Origin: Chrysomallon squamiferum
Taxonomy: Eukaryota; Mollusca; Gastropoda; Neomphalida; Peltospiridae
Length of the DNA stretch: 64,000 bases
NCBI GenBank assembly: GCA_012295275.1
Contig: CM022671.1
Span: 10,607,237-10,671,236 of the forward strand
Direction: 5' to 3'
Each line of letters starts with the position of its first letter. The first letter of the stretch is position 1. This document shows, piece after piece, positions 34,346-47,249 of the stretch. The notes under the pieces were generated by a model. That model did no database searches and was not told the DNA's origin. It saw only the letters and a program-made list of their open reading frames with translations. The position numbers and the translations under genes are program-made.

Positions 34346-34465
34346 CTTTTATACACTTAAATCCATCACGCCACAATCTAGATCCTTTGAAACAAGTGCA
34401 GACTGCAATTTCATTTTTCATTGTGCATTGATGCTTATATTATTTATCACTAATATCATTAACAT
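34346..34465 (-). pseudogene. EGF-like exon with an in-frame TAA
   Basis: The exon is 120 bp in phase 1-1, bounded by AG (TTTGAAG) and a GTTAAT donor. It reads D-V-N-D at its start, then QCTMKNEIAVCTCFKG, then WRDGFKCIK, the C-x-x-...C-x-C...D-G-x-x-C pattern of an EGF module. A TAA codon (about 34440-34442) and a missing first Cys break it. Phase matches the following lectin exon perfectly. A later start to this exon could avoid the stop but would lose the N-terminal part of the module. Confidence 0.6.
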
Positions 34466-34636
34466 CTTCAAATAGTCAAATAGAGAGTGACAGCAGTGTT
34501 TAAATATAACTAATAGAAAATAATAACAAAATAAAGAAATAAAATTGTGATGTTAAAAATGAATAAATATAAACTAATACATCAAAATCTGAAACACAAA
34601 TGACAGAATGAAAACATTTGATGCAGGTTCTTTTAT

Positions 34637-34775
34637 ATGATCCATCAATGGATTTAAAAAAGCTGTTATCCAAATCCACACCCGCATAACCTTTAAAATA
34701 AAACATCTTATATTATTTTTTAATTCTGAGGTATTTTTTAAAAATGAAATGAAATAAACATGTAAAAATAAATGT
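34637..34775 (-). repeat. Duplicated fragment of the lectin exon and intron
   Basis: It copies 33718-33860: the first 20 or so codons of the second lectin exon, its acceptor, and adjacent intron. The copy replaces the exon's Cys by Tyr and leaves the reading frame soon after (GSYKRTC), so it is a dead exon copy upstream of the EGF exon. Confidence 0.8.
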
Positions 34776-34799
34776 TTCATGTTATTTTGATTTGATTTT

Positions 34800-35865
34800 C
34801 CATACACTTGATATCAATATCTAATTTGGGTTGTTTTCATAGACTGTCTAATATTTGTTAACAGTATCAGGATGTGTTTGTTGGATTGTGTATATGTTGA
34901 ATAATTATCTGTCACTTTGTTGTATTATCTACACACTTGTTTACAGCACATGATTCATGTTTTCTCTTTCAATACACTGGATAACACAATCTGATGAGGT
35001 TGTTTTGTTAGACGCAATATCTGTTTTAGTTTGTTTTACATGATTATATACACTTGACAGCAATGTGTGATTTTGGTGTTCATAGATCAATTACAAACTG
35101 TACAACTATCTAATCTGGATAGTTTTTAGATAATCCACAATACTTATAACAGTACGTAATTTAGATTGATTGTTTTGCTGGAATATCTAGATACTAGATA
35201 ACAGTTTCTGATTCAGATTAATATCATAGATTATTTACAAAATGGATGATAATACCTGCTTTAGCTTTTTTTTGTTGTTTTATCTGCAACTTTACTAAGA
35301 ATATCTAATTCAGGTCATTTTCTTGGATTATCTTCAAATGATAACATTGGTTTCATGTTCTTTTCTTAGATTATCTATAAACTGTTCAACAGTATATAAT
35401 TTAAATTGATTATATGTTTTCTTAAATGATCTACATGTCATAATAGTATCTTCTAATCAGGTTGTTTTGATGATTTATCACACTTCAAAGCAATGTCTGT
35501 TTGAACTGACTTTCTCTTGATTAGACTGTACATCAGTAACTGATTCAGGTTCGCACACTGGACATTATTTTGTTTCGTTGGATATTCTCCACATCATACA
35601 AAATATCTAACTTGGGTTACTTTGCTAGTTCATAGCAATGTTTGATTTAGGCTGATGTTTCTGACATTATGTATAAATTTGATTTAGGCAGCTTTCATCA
35701 GTTATCTACAAACTGTTTAGCAATACCTAATTTTAGGTGATTTTTCTCAGACATTCCACTCAAGATGCAGCAGGTGATTATTTTGTTATCTGTACACAAC
35801 ATAACAGAATCAGATTCAGACTGTTGTCAGATTATCTTCAAAACAAATAAAAAAAACAAAAAGTA
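34800..35865 (-). repeat. Degenerate ~50-bp satellite array 4 (inverted), about 20 units
   Basis: The unit approximates GATTATCTACAAACTGGATA then ACAGTATCTGATTCAGG then TTGTTTTGTTA. Units recur every 48-60 bp through 1.06 kb. This is the longest and least interrupted array of the family and lies next to the 1.2-kb inverted arm. Confidence 0.75.
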
Positions 35866-35872
35866 AAATCCA

Positions 35873-37063
35873 TCAAAGATCCATATTGTATGAAGAGTCT
35901 TTCAAAGAAGACAATAATTTATAATTAACAGCAATATATTTTTTAATGGATGAAATATGGTAACTTTAAATGATTATTCTACATGTATTTAGATGAAACA
36001 GCCCTGATTACTGAAAAAAAAATGCAGAAAAAAGTAAACACTCCAGATTTATAGAACCTCTTTAACAGAACATTTATACATCTTTTTTCCTTTCTTGTTA
36101 ATGGACATGAAAATGTCTAGCAATATATTCATGATTTTCTTTCTAAATAAATTGGTCTAAGAGAAATAACTTTTACATTCAAATATCACTAATGGGAGAA
36201 GTATCTATATAATGCACAAGTTAATAAAGAAAAAACGATAAAAATAATAAGAATAAACTAAAAACAACAACAACAACAATAATCAAACAAATGCTAAGTA
36301 ATAATAGTGATAAATGAAATCTTTACCGTTAGATGTTGTGTATACAATTATTATTTTTAAAATTAAAAGAATATTTTGATAGCCTATGTTTCTTTTTCTT
36401 TTCATGATTTAAGTTGTAAAATAATATGATCTGAAATAATTTAAATATATGATCTATTAGTGTTAATGCATCAGATTTGGGCTATTTGAAAATAACATTT
36501 TAACTTTTGTAAAATACTTTATTTCTTCTTTTAATAGATTGATTGATTATTCTTTGATTGTAAATTCCATCCTAAATGTATATTCAAACAAATGTTATTC
36601 ATTTTTTCTATGATATCTGTCAATATGACTTGAAGATCACCCCAGTACCAGTCATCAATAGAATAATCAAGTTTGTTGAACATTGATTGACGTTTCATTC
36701 ATTACATTTCATGCAATATCATTTATGAATCCCAGAAATTGTTTTAACAACAGACTGATCCAAGGGTATGACTGTTGTCAAGATTGTCAGTCCTCTTAAA
36801 ATATTTTATCTATAGACATCAGTGTTTTAGGTGTTTCTTTACTTAACTGACTTTAATGCCAGCATATATTCTTTCACAAAACAATGAAACTATTTCAATT
36901 GATGTGTCAAATCATAAACACATCATAAACCATTTGTATTTGTTATTTATAAAATTACACTCTGTAAGCTGAAAATTAATTTGTGCACACATAACTATAC
37001 TAATAACAACAAACAAGAAATTCAATTAAGCCATTTATTGAAATATTTTCAGTGTAACAGTGT
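35873..37063 (-). repeat. 1.2-kb inverted duplication, arm 2
   Basis: It is the reverse complement of 11171-12403 with about 10% difference. Both arms border a ~50-bp satellite array at the same point, so the duplicated unit probably included the array. Confidence 0.85.
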
Positions 37064-37853
37064 AATAAATACTGTTATGACATGTATATTCTGTAATCTA
37101 AGCCAAGTTTTTACAAAATTTACACTTTATTTTATTGCCCGTAATGCATTTTACATTGTTTCCTACAGATGTTAAACAATTTTAATAATTTTAATAATTT
37201 ATATTTCAAATTTGTATCTTTTTAAAACAATATTTAATTAAATACTAGTACTATTAAACATGCTATAAAAAACAAAATGTAAGTTATCAATAAAATCACA
37301 CATTCTCAATGTAAGTTATCTGAAGATAATTAACAATAAATCATACATTCTCAATAGTTTCAATATGGTTTTGTATAAACCATTTACAGTGAGCAGTGCA
37401 TAGGTTTATTTTTATATTAAAAATAAAAATGAAAGATATAATACATCTGATGATTTTTCTAAGTACAGAAAAAAATTTAAAAAATCAAAATACTGATAAT
37501 TTTCTTTTAATTGTAAATCATAATAGTTTATAAAAAAAATATTACATAAACCATTCAAATTTACTAAGATTGCTTTTGTTTTTAGTTCAATAACAAAATA
37601 AATAAATAAATAAAAATTACAAAGAATGTTCATGAGGTATACTAATATAAAACAAATTGTAAATGATAATGAAGAAACAAAGATCACACTTATGAATTCA
37701 TCAACTTTGTTTTATTAAATTTGGTGCAAGTGACATTGATTTTAATAGATCCAAGCTAGACTTCCAGTAATGGAGAAGACATTGAAAATGAAGTAATAAA
37801 AAACAAAATGAGAGAAAAGTGAACTTTTACCATTCTAATAAAAGAAAATAATA

Positions 37854-37903
<50 letters not shown>

Positions 37904-40309
37904 AAATTATAATAAAAATGGCAATGAAATGATAACAAAAAGAAAATTCTTAATATTTTTTAACTGTGGTTAACTGTGTGCAGAAAGAGAATACATTAAG
38001 TATTATTTTTTCATGTCTACATGTTTGTTTGCATGTGTGTGTATTTTAATAATTTAATGATTCTAAGATTCTTAGAACATTATTTTTGTAAGTTTGAATT
38101 ATTAATGCTATTCCACATTTTTCTCTTCTCTTCTTTCTTTTTTCCTAGCTTGTTTCTGTGTCTATACATAAACGTTGATGACACTAAGATTTATAGAAAT
38201 GCTGCTTGGACCTAAAAATGTCCAGTGATTTGGAAAGTTTTCCTTATTGTTCCTTCAGTGAACTGTTTATACAGAAAAGGATACTGTAACTTGACTTTCA
38301 GTAAGAAAAGCAGAGAGAATTTTTGCAGAAGCTGTTCATTTTCTAGTAACAGATGAAGAATATTCCTAAAGGAATCCAAAAGTGACAGAATTTTGCTGGG
38401 ACCCATTGGTTTACTAACAGAAAGGTGGAAGGAAAATCATTTAAACTTAAAGAATTGTGTTTCTGAAAAACTGTAACAGTGAATTAAACCAAGAAGTAAT
38501 TAAAAGACTTTGTAGTGAAAGTAAAATTTTCCATAGCAACTTTTAGTTCTGAGCAAACAGAATGTGGCAGTTATCCCGAATTCCCAGAACAGTAAGTTAC
38601 TGTTGAACAATATCAATGAAAGAACGAGCTAAAGAAGGATAATAAAATGATTTTTGAATGATCCCAGCAAATCAGTGTGGATACATAGAAAGTTAAAACA
38701 GAAGATTATTGCAGCAAGATCCTAGAGAACAGCTATAAAACATGACTTCTGTACTGTACTTCAGTTAGTTAACATCCTGTCATGAATATGGCTTTTTCTT
38801 TTTGAGTAGAATTCCATAATTCACTGGTGTGGTATATATCATAAACTATCTATTTTTGAAATCTGATTTTTAAAAAGTGAAATAAATCTTATCGGAACAT
38901 ACTCAGTGTAATGAAAATGACTCTAAAACTCAGAATCAGACATTGCTGCCCCTTTCAGAAAAATAGCGAATACCTAACAGCAGAAAGGAAATGATATCCA
39001 CTCACTGCATTTGACCAATGAAAACTTGCTATGACAGAAAGGGGCTTAAATTGCAGCTCAGTGTACTGAACCACCTAAAGTAGTTAGGAACAAGATAACT
39101 CAAGACTTCTAGCTATTATAGGGGTCACTAAAGGTACACAAGAATTACTGTCTTTCCAGAAGCAATCATCTTTACAGAATTTCTGTAACACATTTTAGTG
39201 AAAAGAAGTAAATAAAATGATCATACAGTTGGGGAACACAAAATGAGAAAGTTGAATGGTAAGATCACAGTTTTTGTTATGAAGGACTAAATTATCTTAA
39301 ACTAAAAGTTTAATAAAATATTACAATTTATAGAATGAATGAACAAAACTTTACTGACGAATCAGAATGTAATAAGAAAGAGAAAAGTTGACAAACAACT
39401 CACAGAACACTGACTGGATTTTGAAATGGCTCAGTCAGAGCATTAAGGAATAAACAGGCTTAAATTATCTACTTTAAACTGTGTTCTAGGAAAACAACAG
39501 GGCACCACCACTGAATTGCCAGAACACAGAAATGAAATAGAAAAATGAGAAAGATAACAGCGTAAGACTGATATTTAAAAATACCGTTGCATCAGAAAGA
39601 AGATGTATCAACAGTGAACTGACTTTAGAAAGATGATCATTTAACATAACAGTGATTTTAGAAAGATGGTCAGTTGAGACTGCAGTTTCTTTCAAAAGAA
39701 GATAGTCAGTTAACATTCCAGTGAGTTTCAAAAGTGATGCTTTGTAAACTTTAACATACCTTCTGTTTCTAACCAGTGAGATGAAATTAGATAAAAAATT
39801 AACATGTATTCTTGGCTACTTGAATTTTCTATTAAAGATTTATAACGTAAAACAGGAAAGGACACAAAACAAAAACCAAAAATCAAAGAGACATCACAAG
39901 TGTGAAACTGCCTGTCTGTAATCTATGCTACTAATACATTTTACATTTTAACTTTTTATATTATAGGAAATCTGAAATTCAAACCTGAGGGTAATTTATA
40001 TTTAACAAGTTTCAACAACCATTGTGTATAATGGTAACAGTAAAATTTAAATCTTAAACTTTTCAGTTATTTTGCAAACTAATCAAAGTTTTAACTCAAT
40101 GCTGAAGTCATGCTAATTGCTGGTAAATTATTAACATATATATATATATATTTAATTACTAATGAATGAAATATGGTTACTTTAAAATAATTTTTGATCA
40201 TTTAATGTTTAAGTATTTAGGAGAAAAAGCTGATATAAAATACAAGCCAGTTTAATTCCTAGAAATAAGCACACCAGACAAACTTGTATATAATTAATTG
40301 GTTAATAAT

Positions 40310-40340
<31 letters not shown>

Positions 40341-40454
40341 GGGTGAAGAATAAAAATTATATCACATGTTTTAAATGTAGCATTGAAAAATAAACACACC
40401 AGACGGTTGTATATTTTACTTTAAATAACTAATTATTTGTAATGTACCTTCAGG
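37064..40454. other. AT-rich region with no supported gene
   Basis: A TAA microsatellite lies at 37855-37901 and a 27-base poly-T near 40313. Positions 38200-39770 are somewhat richer in GC and hold loosely repeated phrases, for example three AGAAAGATG(A/G)TCA-type motifs about 39628-39720, spaced near 36-40 bp. Positions 40165-40250 resemble 35945-36010. No exon with splice sites is convincing. Confidence 0.4.
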
Positions 40455-40604
40455 ATCTTATTTTACAAATTAAAATAAACCATGGCATAAGTCTTAGCTA
40501 AAAACTAGCAGATAAAACAATCTTATTTTACAAATTAAAATAAACCATGGCATAAGTCTTAGCTAAAAACTAGCAGATAAAACTAAAAACTAGCAGATAA
40601 AACA
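40455..40604 (+). repeat. 65-bp tandem repeat, 2.3 copies
   Basis: The unit begins ATCTTATTTTACAAATTAAA and ends CTAGCAGATAAAACA. The third copy is only the last 21 bases. A diverged single copy lies at about 41532-41583. Confidence 0.9.
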
Positions 40605-40723
40605 AAAAGTAAAATGTTTTGATACTGCAGTTGACATGCTTTGATATTATTATTTTTATATTATTATCATCATCATTATCATTATCATTATTATTATGGA
40701 ACTTTCATACAGATATTGTCTGT

Positions 40724-40866
40724 ATTGAATTGTATTGGAATTTCCGATGCAGCAGGCAAAGTTTACGAGTTTTGACACCACGCCAGGGACTCACAATCTT
40801 ATGGCCTCATTTCAAGCATGCCAGAAGATTGCGTCCTGCTGGATTGGAATTGCAATGCAACACAAT
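40724..40866. repeat. Hairpin-forming repeat, copy 1 (MITE-like)
   Basis: The 143-bp unit has imperfect inverted ends of about 33 bp: it starts ATTGAATTGTATTGGAATTT and ends with the mirror of ATTGTGTTGCATTGCAATTC. It could fold into a stem with a ~75-bp loop. No target duplication was identified. Confidence 0.75.
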
Positions 40867-40896
40867 CCAGAAAATACCCGGAGCACTATTGTCTGT

Positions 40897-41040
40897 ATTG
40901 AATTGTATTGGAATTTCCGATGCAGCAGGCAAAGTTTACGAGTTTTGACACCACGCCAGGGACTCGCAATCTTACAGCCATATTGCATGCATGCCAGAGG
41001 ATTGCGTCCTGCTGGATTGGAATTGCAATACAACACAATG
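40897..41040. repeat. Hairpin-forming repeat, copy 2
   Basis: It is nearly identical to copy 1 and starts 173 bp after it. The spacer is duplicated too, so this pair arose as a tandem duplication. Confidence 0.8.
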
Positions 41041-41064
41041 CAGAAAATACTTTGAACACATAAT

Positions 41065-41076
41065 AATAATAATAAC

Positions 41077-41117
<41 letters not shown>

Positions 41118-41160
41118 TAACAATAGCAATAATAATAATAATAGTTATTATTATTATTAT
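41065..41160. repeat. TAA microsatellite followed by TTA
   Basis: TAA units (about 41062-41142) turn into TTA units (41143-41160), so the tract is itself self-complementary. It separates copies 2 and 3 of the hairpin repeat. Confidence 0.8.
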
Positions 41161-41190
41161 AAATCTAATCTTCATGAAGATACTTTCTGT

Positions 41191-41314
41191 ATTGAATTGT
41201 ATTGGAACTTCCAATGCAACAGGCAAAGTTTACGGGTTATGACACCATGCCAGCCACTCGCAAACTTTCAGCCATATTTCATGTCCTGCTGCATTGGAAT
41301 TGTAATACAAACAG
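41191..41314. repeat. Hairpin-forming repeat, copy 3 (diverged, shortened)
   Basis: It has the same start and end as copies 1 and 2, but carries about 10-15% changes and an internal deletion of roughly 20 bp. Confidence 0.75.
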
Positions 41315-41589
41315 ATCCAGAAAATACTCTGAACACATGATCATTTTTTACAAGCTGTTTTAAAAGTAGCAAGAATTAGCTAAGTAAAATACTTCAAAAT
41401 GTCATCCAGTACATTATTATTACTGTTATGTTCTCTTAAGGTTATTAATTATTAGAAATAAGCACACCAGACAGTTGTATATTTTCATTAACCTGATTAT
41501 TTGTTATGTAAAATCAGTTACTTATCATTTAAAAAATTAAAATAAACCTTGGCTTAAAACTCAACTAAAAACTAGCAGATAAAAGGATA

Positions 41590-41770
41590 GCCAAACTCTC
41601 TTAAGAAGTAGGGCTGGGAGACTGACTTTTGTCTGGACTCTCTCCTTTGACCTTTCCGACATGGTTAGACCTATCAGGAGCTGATACTCCAGCCGGCATA
41701 GCTCTCTGGGTCCTCGAGACTCTCAAGCCACCCCACCACAACAAGGTACCAGTCTCATGAGGGTGGATGA
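41590..41770 (-). mobile_element. GC-rich fragment, probable retroelement piece
   Basis: About 180 bp of markedly higher GC content stands in AT-rich DNA. The minus strand has phrases such as WWGGL and TQRAMPAG in one frame. This resembles widely dispersed invertebrate repeats, but no element end or named family can be shown from the sequence. Confidence 0.35.
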
Positions 41771-43149
41771 ATTAGTAGTGATATACATATTTTTAAAAAC
41801 ATTACTTATGGTTAACAGTACAATGTTTAGAAGCACATTTATGTGAATTTTTACCCTGCTGATTCTTTGACAGAACTTCTAACTTAATCTATTTTAACCA
41901 GCACCAATTAAATAAATAGCTTACAATGAGAGAGAAAAGGCTGTCTAGGTCTTTTTATATATTATAATAATAACTTTATTCAAATTAAATCTAGTCACAA
42001 TATATCAATATTTAATACATGATCAAAACTTTATTGTAATGTTTTATCTAAAATAAAAGTAACAATATTAAATTCAATATCTAAAATAATGAAGATGGAA
42101 TAATCAGAGGAAAGTTATGTCACAGGATGATTTAAATGTATAACTTGATAATTTTCAGAAATAAGCACACCAGAGACAGATGCCTAGCTAGTTACTGGTA
42201 ATGTAACATAGGTAATTTATTTATTTATTTATTTATTCATTGAATTAAGGTTAAATGTGACCTTTGTCTTTTTTAACCAGCATTAAATGTGAATGAAGAT
42301 TTAAATGATTTTTAATAAAGGTGACAATTGGTGGGAATATATTCAAAAAGGTAAATGGAAACAATAAAATCCCAGAAAATATGAATGACTAAGATACAGA
42401 TGCATTAGTTCTGAAGTTAGTTTATATCTTTTAAATTGGTTTAATGTTAAATGTTATGAAAAACCAAGTACAACTTGTACGTTCTTAAGACACGACACAA
42501 ACTATGTATTTATAACCAAATTGTTTCATCATTTATATATTATAAAGAAATAAAAAATTAACTTTGCTATAAAAGGGAAAACAATTAATATTTAGTCATT
42601 TTTCTTTTTGTAATAATGGCAGTTTGGTAGCTAAAAAGAGTTATATATAGTGACAATAAACATGAAGATCTACATCATTATACCACTAATATTACTTTTT
42701 AGTTATTAGAAACAAGCTCATGAGAGTAAGTTGTATATTTTGAAATTTTGATGTATTTATTTTCTTTTTTTTAATTATCTTAATTGTCGTTGCTGATGAC
42801 AAGAAACTACTTCGTTATTTGGCAATATTTTATTTTATGTGCATCTGTCTAGTAAAATGAATTTAATGTAGAAATTAAATGAAATAAGCTCACCAGACAA
42901 AACTGTACATGTTAGCTTATTACCAGTAACTGGTATGATTAGTTGTATTGAGACATAAAAACCATCACTCAGTATCACGGCACTGGTCTCAATCTGGGTG
43001 GATGCAATTACTCTTAACATTTATTATGTCTTTAAAAGAAGTCATGTGGTAATAATAGTTTTGAAGCAAATGCAAATATATTTTAAACACAATATAAATG
43101 TTGAGCTGCATGTATCACAGCATGATATTTTTTGTTATTCTTTAATTGA

Positions 43150-46100
43150 TTTATTAATTCATTTGTCTGTTAAACAGAAAAGCTTTGTAAATCAGTATGT
43201 TAATCAAAATATTTTATCATACCATTAAATTATATTACAGAAAAATTTAAATATCTCTCAGGCAGCTACTTTAATTGATTGATGTAATCCCAAAATTTAT
43301 AGTTATTACAGTTGAATTTTATCTCTAATACTTGTTACTTATTAGGAATAATCACAGGAGACAGAATTGTAAATTTGAAATGATGACACCTAGTATTTTA
43401 TTAAAGTTAATTTAGTAATGTTACTGGATCAAATGTAGAATAATTAGAAACAGACATTCTTAATTATTTAAAAGATCATAATAAAAAATGAAAACTTGTC
43501 CATTTAATTGTTAAAATTATTTACTATTAGTAATACACAAAAGAGTAAAAGACTCCAAGCTCCAAATTCTACAAAGTGTCTTAAGCAGAAGTTTCCTTTA
43601 TGAAGATGTGATTTTAACCAACTGATTTAATTTATTCATTTAAACAAAGGTTTTGTGTTTTATGTTACCTAAACTGAATTTTATAAAAAAATAAACATAA
43701 CATTAAAATTTATTTTATGAAAATTTTATTTGTATGTTTTAATACGGTATTTGAAAGTATTGTAGTAACATCAATCAAAGAATAATATGATGAAAATGAC
43801 AACAGTTAGGGAATATGTCTATAGAATATAAAACATGTACTACACAGTGATTAGATATATTCACATCAGACCAAATTGTGAATTTTAAAGCACTGACATC
43901 TCCTGCTATAAAGTGATTATTTTAGTAACAGCAACATTCATTTATTTTGTTTTAATTATCATTTTTTAACCACTTTAGTATAATAAATATTAAAGAAATG
44001 CCTAATTACTAATATTATAATGTGACTATGTTAATGTTAGAAATATTCGTTAATTTGAAACAAATGTTTACTTGTTTTATTTTATTTTATTTTATTTTAT
44101 CCAATCCAATGCAATAAATATTAATTAATCTAGATAATTATTGTTATTGTAACAATTATGGTTATTTTAAGATATATTTGTTAACTGAAAGCATTTTTTT
44201 TTTGTCCAACACAGTAATATCACTATGAAAGTATAGTAGCTACCATAAATTAAATGTAATAGTGAAAAATTATATGACAACTTAAATAATAAGAATTGTC
44301 AGTATTAACTTTAGTAACTTTAATCAAATGATATTATGACAAAAATGAAATATGAAAAAAAATATATATCATGGTAGCATAGAAATCTTAAACTTGTTGG
44401 CAATTTGAAATAAGCACATCAGAAAAAGCTGCAAAATTTAAACAATTAACATCTAGTAACATCTTTTAATATTAAAAAAATATTCATGGAATATATGTAT
44501 TTTAACCTCTCCAAATCAGTATATATTACATAACCTAGCTCATTACTGAAATTGTAATATTGTTATTTTAAAATAGGAAATATTAGTTAATTTGAAGCAA
44601 ATATTATATGGGGAATTTTACCATTCCAATACAATAATTATGATTACACGGTTTAGGCATGTAAGATTTCACCAGATAATTATCAGTAATTTAATATGGT
44701 TTTTGTCATAAATAAATAAATAAATTTAAAAAATGCAAAACTGAAATACTAAATTCAAAGATTCGAAAACCATGCCACCATCATCCTATTCACTGGAGGA
44801 AAAGTGTCATATTTACAGATTAGGGATGTTAAATTCTGGCTCTCACCGTTCTATGTGCTTAACAATTAGTGCATCATAGTAAGCACTTAATAAGTAAAAT
44901 GCTAATACTATAAACATACTTATGTTCTAATAGATACTTATCAGACTGAATCTTAATGAGGAGACTGGTACTGTACCACAGTTAAAAGTGAAAGCTCTAC
45001 AATGATCTGTCTGCCCCACAGGAGTAATGAATTTCTTCCAGATTATTCTCTGGTCATTCACTGCTACTGCACAGACCATCATAGAGAAGAAAGAATTGTG
45101 CTGTAATTCTCTGGTGATCTGTCTGCCCTACAGGAACAATAACGTCATTCCAGTTATGTATCAGTCAGTCACTATTCCTGCCAAGATCATCAAAGAATTA
45201 AAATATTTAAGTTTACATTACATAACAGTGCACTAAACAGTTTTTTTAATTTTATTATTGTTTCTTTTTTCTTATTATTTTTTATCTAGTGCTTCTTAGA
45301 TACCTCTTGTATGAATGCACAAATGAAATTAACTAGCAAGAAATATGAATCTATGATTTTGATTGTAGAATTTGATATCAAAATTGAAATTTTAGTAGAC
45401 ATTTTCAAATAAGAACCAGAATTATCAGTAAGTATGACACACATCAATCAGCAGACAGGAGGGTGGAAACAATCACAATCTAAAATGGTTTGCAAAAGAT
45501 CAGCAAAACACGATAGTCAAGCATCAGAATTATCAGGGATTAGACTACATTCACAGGACTGTTTTATCTAGGGTGGTTACACCATTTATGGGGCACAGCT
45601 TTAATGAAATGTGCTTATTTCAAGCAACCAACTCAGCTTTCCTTCAACTGTTTTCTTATATAATAGTTTTATCTGTTGAATTTTATAGATCTGATTAGAA
45701 ACTTCTGAATTTATAAATATACTATTACAAAATGCAACATTGCTTAAAAATATCAAAAAAAGTGTGCATGAGTCTGATCTCATCAATGATTGTTAAAAGA
45801 AACCGAGACTATTCTTGGTTTGTGTTGAATGGCCAAACGTAGAATACATTAAAATAAATCTAACAGTACTTAGTATTTCATCACTGTACATAATTTAAAT
45901 AATGTCAAGTTTGTTGATCTTTTAAAAAAAACACTAATATTATTTCCTTTTGTTTAATTTAATCTACATATTGTAATTGAGAATTTCAAAAAAGTAAAAT
46001 TTATGCCAGATGTACTTATTACTAGTAATTAACATTACTTCAGTTCAGATACTTTACTACGGTAACCAACAATTTAAACTTAATACAAAGATCTTTCTTT

Positions 46101-46330
46101 CCATCTTGTGAGCATTTTTTCATGTTTAATTCTTTATTATATATAAATTTTATTTATTTCTACTAACTTCACTTCTATTCACTTGCTAGATTATAGAAAC
46201 CAGAAGTTGAATACCATAAAGTTTAAATCTGATGAACTTATTTTTATTCAGTAACCTAACTTCTTTTCAGTTATATTACAACCATTATCAGTAATTATTA
46301 TTTTATATAATAAATCTGCTGATCTGTCTC
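43150..46330 (+). repeat. Ancient direct duplication within the arm, unit 1
   Basis: It matches 47250-50070 in order but with many gaps. Paired landmarks are 43166/47266 (AACAGAAA with TAAATCAGTAT), 44805/48262 (GTGTCATATTTACA), 44998/48452 (GATCTGTCTGCCCCACAGGA) and 45441/48940 (CAGACAGGAGGGTGGA). The offset falls from 4.1 to 3.5 kb, so large indels followed. Confidence 0.7.
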
Positions 46331-47249
46331 CTGCCCAGATTGTCTGAGAATTAAAATGTTTTAACTGTTAGTTCACATTATATTAAATATACTTTTATTG
46401 TTTACTAAATGCTTATTAAATATCTGTTCCCTGAGGACTGAAATTATTTAGAAACTATTGCAACCATTACCAGTAATAGTGTACCCAGAATTTAACCTCT
46501 TCACTACCAAGTGTTTATCTAAAGCAAACATATGTTAGAAGTAGATGATATCCAGGTATAGGACTGATGACAATGAGGAAATTCACTGGAATTTGTACAG
46601 TGACAACTAACCTGTCAGTGTTTGTACATGGGAAGTCAAACCTGACCAGTATAGCAGATACTGCAGCTACTCAAGAGATTAAATACTATCGTCTGCTAAT
46701 ACCTATCCTAAATAATTTTGAATTGCTTTACAGAAATGAATAGGATATCTAAATCTGTATTTATTTCTAAGGCTGGAAAACATTCCTTTTCTTTGATTTT
46801 GCTTTACACAGAATCAGTAATTTCTACTCAATGATTTTTTTCTTCTTATTTTTTTTTTTACAAATAATCCATTTAAAACCTCAATCTTATATTACTTTTC
46901 TTTGTTTTCTTCTGTATTCATCATTTTAAATTTTTGGAAAATTCCCCTTACATTTTTCTACAGTGCAAAATGCCTAGATTTGTTTCATCGATTCATTGAA
47001 TTTATTGTCATTCTTATTGTCATAATGTTTACATAAACAACTCATCAACTAAAAACTTTTTAATGCATGTTCTGTATTATATTTTATAAAACTAACTTAA
47101 CATTAATATTTAATACTTTATTCTTTTACTTATAGATATTATATAAATTTTCCATAAAGTAGCTACTATTAGTTCTTTTCTTCTCGTTTCTTTTCTTTTC
47201 TTTATTTCTTAGAAAAAAAGAAAGAGAAAAAAGCATTCATTCATTCATT

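Noticed and set aside
45027-45236. Open frame repeated in the right arm at 60922-61119
   Set aside because: It is duplicated because the arms are duplicated. It has no domain, and the two versions end differently, so nothing indicates constraint.
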